Source: Ruminococcaceae bacterium OttesenSCG-928-A16 (lineage in GTDB: Bacteria; Bacillota; Clostridia; Oscillospirales; Ruminococcaceae). From it: 64,000 bases of DNA. The stretch lies in NCBI GenBank assembly GCA_030267215.1, contig JAJDJP010000002.1, forward strand, positions 62,001 to 126,000, given 5' to 3'. Made by a program: the position numbers and the translations under genes. This document shows, piece by piece, positions 62,063 to 64,000 of this stretch (within the stretch, counting starts at the first letter, position 1; each line of letters starts with the position of its first letter). The notes below the pieces were generated by a model, which was not told where the DNA came from, did not search any database, and saw nothing but the letters and a program-made list of their open reading frames with translations.

Positions 62063-62267
62063 AGCAAGTGCTCCTTTCTTTGGGTGCAAACCTACATTAT
62101 GGGCTTCTTCTTGCTTTTTAATCGTTTCCAGTCTTAACATCGTTTTTTGCAAATAAGGTAACCACAAATTTTACATTTAGGGTATAAATTGTTGTTTTCT
62201 TACATTTATTGTACCGCAATTTTGCAAGTGGTTGCAAGTTTACAAAACCGCCCTTTCCCCACCCTTG

Positions 62268-62282
62268 CGGCTGTGATATAAT
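62268..62282 (+). promoter_or_regulatory. Possible extended -10 promoter, distal to thyA
   Basis: TGA then TATAAT (62274-62282) forms an extended -10, with a poor -35. The rest of 62063-62364 has no gene. Confidence 0.35.
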
Positions 62283-62364
62283 AACCGCATAAAGCTGCAA
62301 TTATATCCCTTATTTAAAAGCATATCGCCTTGCCCTTAGCGTGGCAACCGGTAACAAGGCGCAG

Positions 62365-62394
62365 TTATACCATTCGGTGCTTTCGTGGTATAAT
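62365..62394 (+). promoter_or_regulatory. thyA promoter with dyad TTATACCA-N13-TGGTATAA
   Basis: An extended -10 (TGG then TATAAT, 62386-62394) is the right half of a perfect inverted repeat, TTATACCA (62365-62372) and TGGTATAA (62386-62393). The left half occupies the -35 position. Confidence 0.55.
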
Positions 62395-62483
62395 AAGAAG
62401 ATTGAAAAAATTGTACCAGTATGGGCCATCGGCCATTTTAAAAATGTGCTGGCCGCCCTAAAAACATAGCATAGGAGAACCCC

Positions 62484-63314
62484 ATGAGCATTGCAGATAA
62501 CATTTTTATTGAAAATTGCCAAGACATTTTACAAAATGGAAGCTGGGATACCGGCTACGATGTGCGCCCCCGCTGGGAGGACGGCACCCCCGCCCACACC
62601 ATTAAAAAATTTGGCCTGGTAAACCGATATGACTTGGCCAAAGAATTCCCCATTATTACACTGCGGCGCACCGCCTTTAAATCCTGCATCGACGAATTAT
62701 TGTGGATTTGGCAAAAAAAATCCAATAATATCAAAGATTTGAACAGCCATATTTGGGATGCCTGGGCAGACGAAAACGGCACCATTGGCAAGGCTTACGG
62801 CTACCAGCTGGGTGTAAAACACCACTATGCCGAGGGCGAATTTGACCAAGTGGACCGCATTTTGTTCGATTTAAAAAACAACCCCACCTCGCGGCGTATC
62901 CTTTCTAACATTTACAACCACCACGATTTAAGCGAGATGGGCCTATACCCCTGTGCCTACAGTGTTACTTTTAACGTTACCGGCAACAAGCTAAACGCCC
63001 TGTTAAACCAGCGCAGCCAAGACATGCTGGTGGCCAATAACTGGAACGTTTGCCAGTATGCCGTGCTAACCCACATGCTGGCGCAGGTAAGTGGGCTGCA
63101 AGTAGGGGAATTTGTGCACGTTGTGGCCGATGCACATTTGTACGACCGCCACCTTCCCCTGCTGGAAAAGGTATTAAAAAACGAGCCTTATCCCGCCCCC
63201 ATCTTCCACATGGATGAATCGATTACCAATTTTTACGATTTTACGACCGACAGCTTTTCGCTGGAAAATTACCAGTTTCATACTCTGGAAGAAAAAATAC
63301 CGGTGGCTATTTAA
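62484..63314 (+). CDS. thyA: Thymidylate synthase
   Basis: ThyA methylates dUMP to dTMP using methylene-tetrahydrofolate. The 276 residues show the N-terminal RTAFKSCIDELLWIWQK, the folate/dUMP loop, the catalytic Cys in GLYPCAYSVTF (the Clostridia PCAY form of the usual PPCH), QRSQDMLVANNWNVCQYA for dUMP binding and HVVADAHLYDRHL near the end. TAGGAG precedes the ATG. folA follows 32 bp later, the normal partner that regenerates tetrahydrofolate. Confidence 0.96.
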   Translation: MSIADNIFIENCQDILQNGSWDTGYDVRPRWEDGTPAHTIKKFGLVNRYDLAKEFPIITLRRTAFKSCIDELLWIWQKKSNNIKDLNSHIWDAWADENGTIGKAYGYQLGVKHHYAEGEFDQVDRILFDLKNNPTSRRILSNIYNHHDLSEMGLYPCAYSVTFNVTGNKLNALLNQRSQDMLVANNWNVCQYAVLTHMLAQVSGLQVGEFVHVVADAHLYDRHLPLLEKVLKNEPYPAPIFHMDESITNFYDFTTDSFSLENYQFHTLEEKIPVAI

Positions 63315-63346
63315 GTATTTTACCCCCCTTGCCAAAGGAGAACCGC

Positions 63347-63859
63347 ATGAACGCAATTGTAAACGTAGACGAAAACTGGGGCATTGGCCGCGACGGCGAT
63401 TTGATTTTTCCTATCCCAGAAGATATGCAATTTTTTAAAAAGATGACCACCGGCAAAATAGTGGTTATGGGCCGGCGCACGCTGGCTTCTTTCCCCGGGG
63501 GGCGTGCGCTGAAAGACCGCACAAATATTGTGCTTACCCGCAAACAAAACACCCCCATACAAAACGCCATTGTGTGCCATAACCTGGGCCAATTGCAAGC
63601 AACCTTGCAGCCACACCCGCCCCAAGATGTTTTTGTAATTGGGGGCGAGGCCATTTACCGCCAGCTGATAGACAGTTGCGCCATTGCCTATGTAACCAAG
63701 GTGCAAAGCAGCGCTGTGGCCGATAATCACTTCCCTAATTTAGATGGCAGGCCCGGCTGGATATTGGCGGAGGAAAGCGAGCCGCACCATTACAATGGCC
63801 TAACCTTTACCTTTTGCACTTACCAAAACCAGCAGGTGCAGCCCATTGCAGCAGAATAG
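63347..63859 (+). CDS. folA: Dihydrofolate reductase
   Basis: DHFR reduces dihydrofolate made by ThyA. The 170-residue protein begins MNAIVNVDENWGIGRDGDL, with PEDMQFFKKMTTGKIVVMGR, RTLASFPGGRALKDRTNIVL in the NADPH region and VFVIGGEAIYRQL. All are standard positions. The ATG at 63347 follows AAAGGAG. The acidic residue of the active site is the Glu/Asp in the PEDMQFF segment. Its last 17 codons are repeated downstream. Confidence 0.95.
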   Translation: MNAIVNVDENWGIGRDGDLIFPIPEDMQFFKKMTTGKIVVMGRRTLASFPGGRALKDRTNIVLTRKQNTPIQNAIVCHNLGQLQATLQPHPPQDVFVIGGEAIYRQLIDSCAIAYVTKVQSSAVADNHFPNLDGRPGWILAEESEPHHYNGLTFTFCTYQNQQVQPIAAE

Positions 63860-63866
63860 TTTTGCA

Positions 63867-63905
63867 GGTTTGGTGTTTTGTTCCCCGCCGCCGGCGGGGA
63901 ACGGG
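63867..63905 (+). terminator. folA terminator hairpin
   Basis: GTTCCCCGCC and GGCGGGGAAC form a GC-rich stem after TGTTTTG. A second copy begins at 63984 and is cut by the window edge. Confidence 0.6.
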
Positions 63906-63910
63906 GTAGC

Positions 63911-63963
63911 TTACCTTTTGCACCTACCAAAACCAACAGGTGCAACCCATTGCAACAGAATAG
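63911..63963 (+). pseudogene. Duplicate of the folA 3' end
   Basis: This second copy of the last folA codons reads LTFCTYQNQQVQPIATE and stops. It differs from the first by three silent changes and one Ala-to-Thr change. It has no start and continues into a second copy of the 3' flank and hairpin (unit length 104 bp, from 63807 and 63911). Confidence 0.75.
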
Positions 63964-64000
63964 TTTTGCAGGTTTGGTGTTTTGTTCCCCGCCGCCGGCG

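Noticed and set aside
1-64000. CRISPR array, prophage, tRNA or rRNA
   Set aside because: No regular short repeats with spacers, phage structural genes, cloverleaf or rRNA-like stretches were seen on reading both strands.

Overview
The window looks like a chromosomal segment of a Gram-positive, gut-type Clostridia bacterium, most like the Oscillospiraceae/Ruminococcaceae (inference from gene content and style). The evidence is a T-box-controlled thrS, the RNase Y-YmdB pair, FtsEX with M23 hydrolases, a class B sortase, ZapA, DUF4321-Maf, a LytTR/DUF3021 pair, consensus sigma-A promoters and AGGAGG ribosome sites. No tRNA, rRNA, CRISPR array, prophage or intact transposase was found. About 57 protein genes are supported. 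Genes are moderately GC-rich and the intergenic DNA is AT-rich.

Layout. 0-5 kb (minus strand): a truncated penicillin-binding-protein-like fragment, maf, DUF4321, dut, a 117-bp tandem repeat, a U32 peptidase and zapA. 5-11 kb: glycogen phosphorylase and a GH13 alpha-glucan hydrolase facing a BTAD-type regulator. 11-15 kb: a membrane-anchored DUF4367-like protein, an HtrA protease and an unknown membrane protein. 15-25 kb (plus strand): pheA-aroB-aroC, aroEK-aroQ, aroF, aroA-tyrA and a GNAT gene. Together these cover the whole route from erythrose-4-phosphate and PEP to chorismate and on to phenylpyruvate and hydroxyphenylpyruvate. 25-29 kb: a polar amino acid ABC transporter behind a consensus promoter, a GNAT acetyltransferase and a DUF624-like membrane protein. 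29-35 kb (minus): a lipid kinase, prfC, ymdB and rny. 35-39.8 kb: an AT-rich orphan membrane protein, a T-box leader with thrS, exonuclease III and a small lipoprotein.

40-55.6 kb: a long rod-shaped RNA candidate, a CdaR/PucR-like regulator, a MITE-like palindrome, then ftsE-ftsX, two M23 peptidases, an S41 protein, a rhamnosyltransferase-like GT2 and rmlA, rmlD and rmlB. This reads as a cell-division and envelope-glycan block. proB-proA and a Lys/Ala-rich membrane protein follow. 55.7-64 kb: LytTR-DUF3021, sortase B, an XRE regulator, an ECF sigma factor with its membrane partner, a Cof-type phosphatase, DUF2804 and thyA-folA. The 3' end of folA is partly repeated at the window edge.

The most unusual signals are these: a roughly 250-nt rod-like RNA (40289-40534) with its own promoter; an S41 protein whose nucleophile serine is glycine at the exact catalytic spacing; a 484-bp structured non-coding block in the usual place of rmlC; several families of small inverted-repeat elements, one of which supplies the prfC stop codon; and a folA tail duplicate that differs mostly by synonymous changes.
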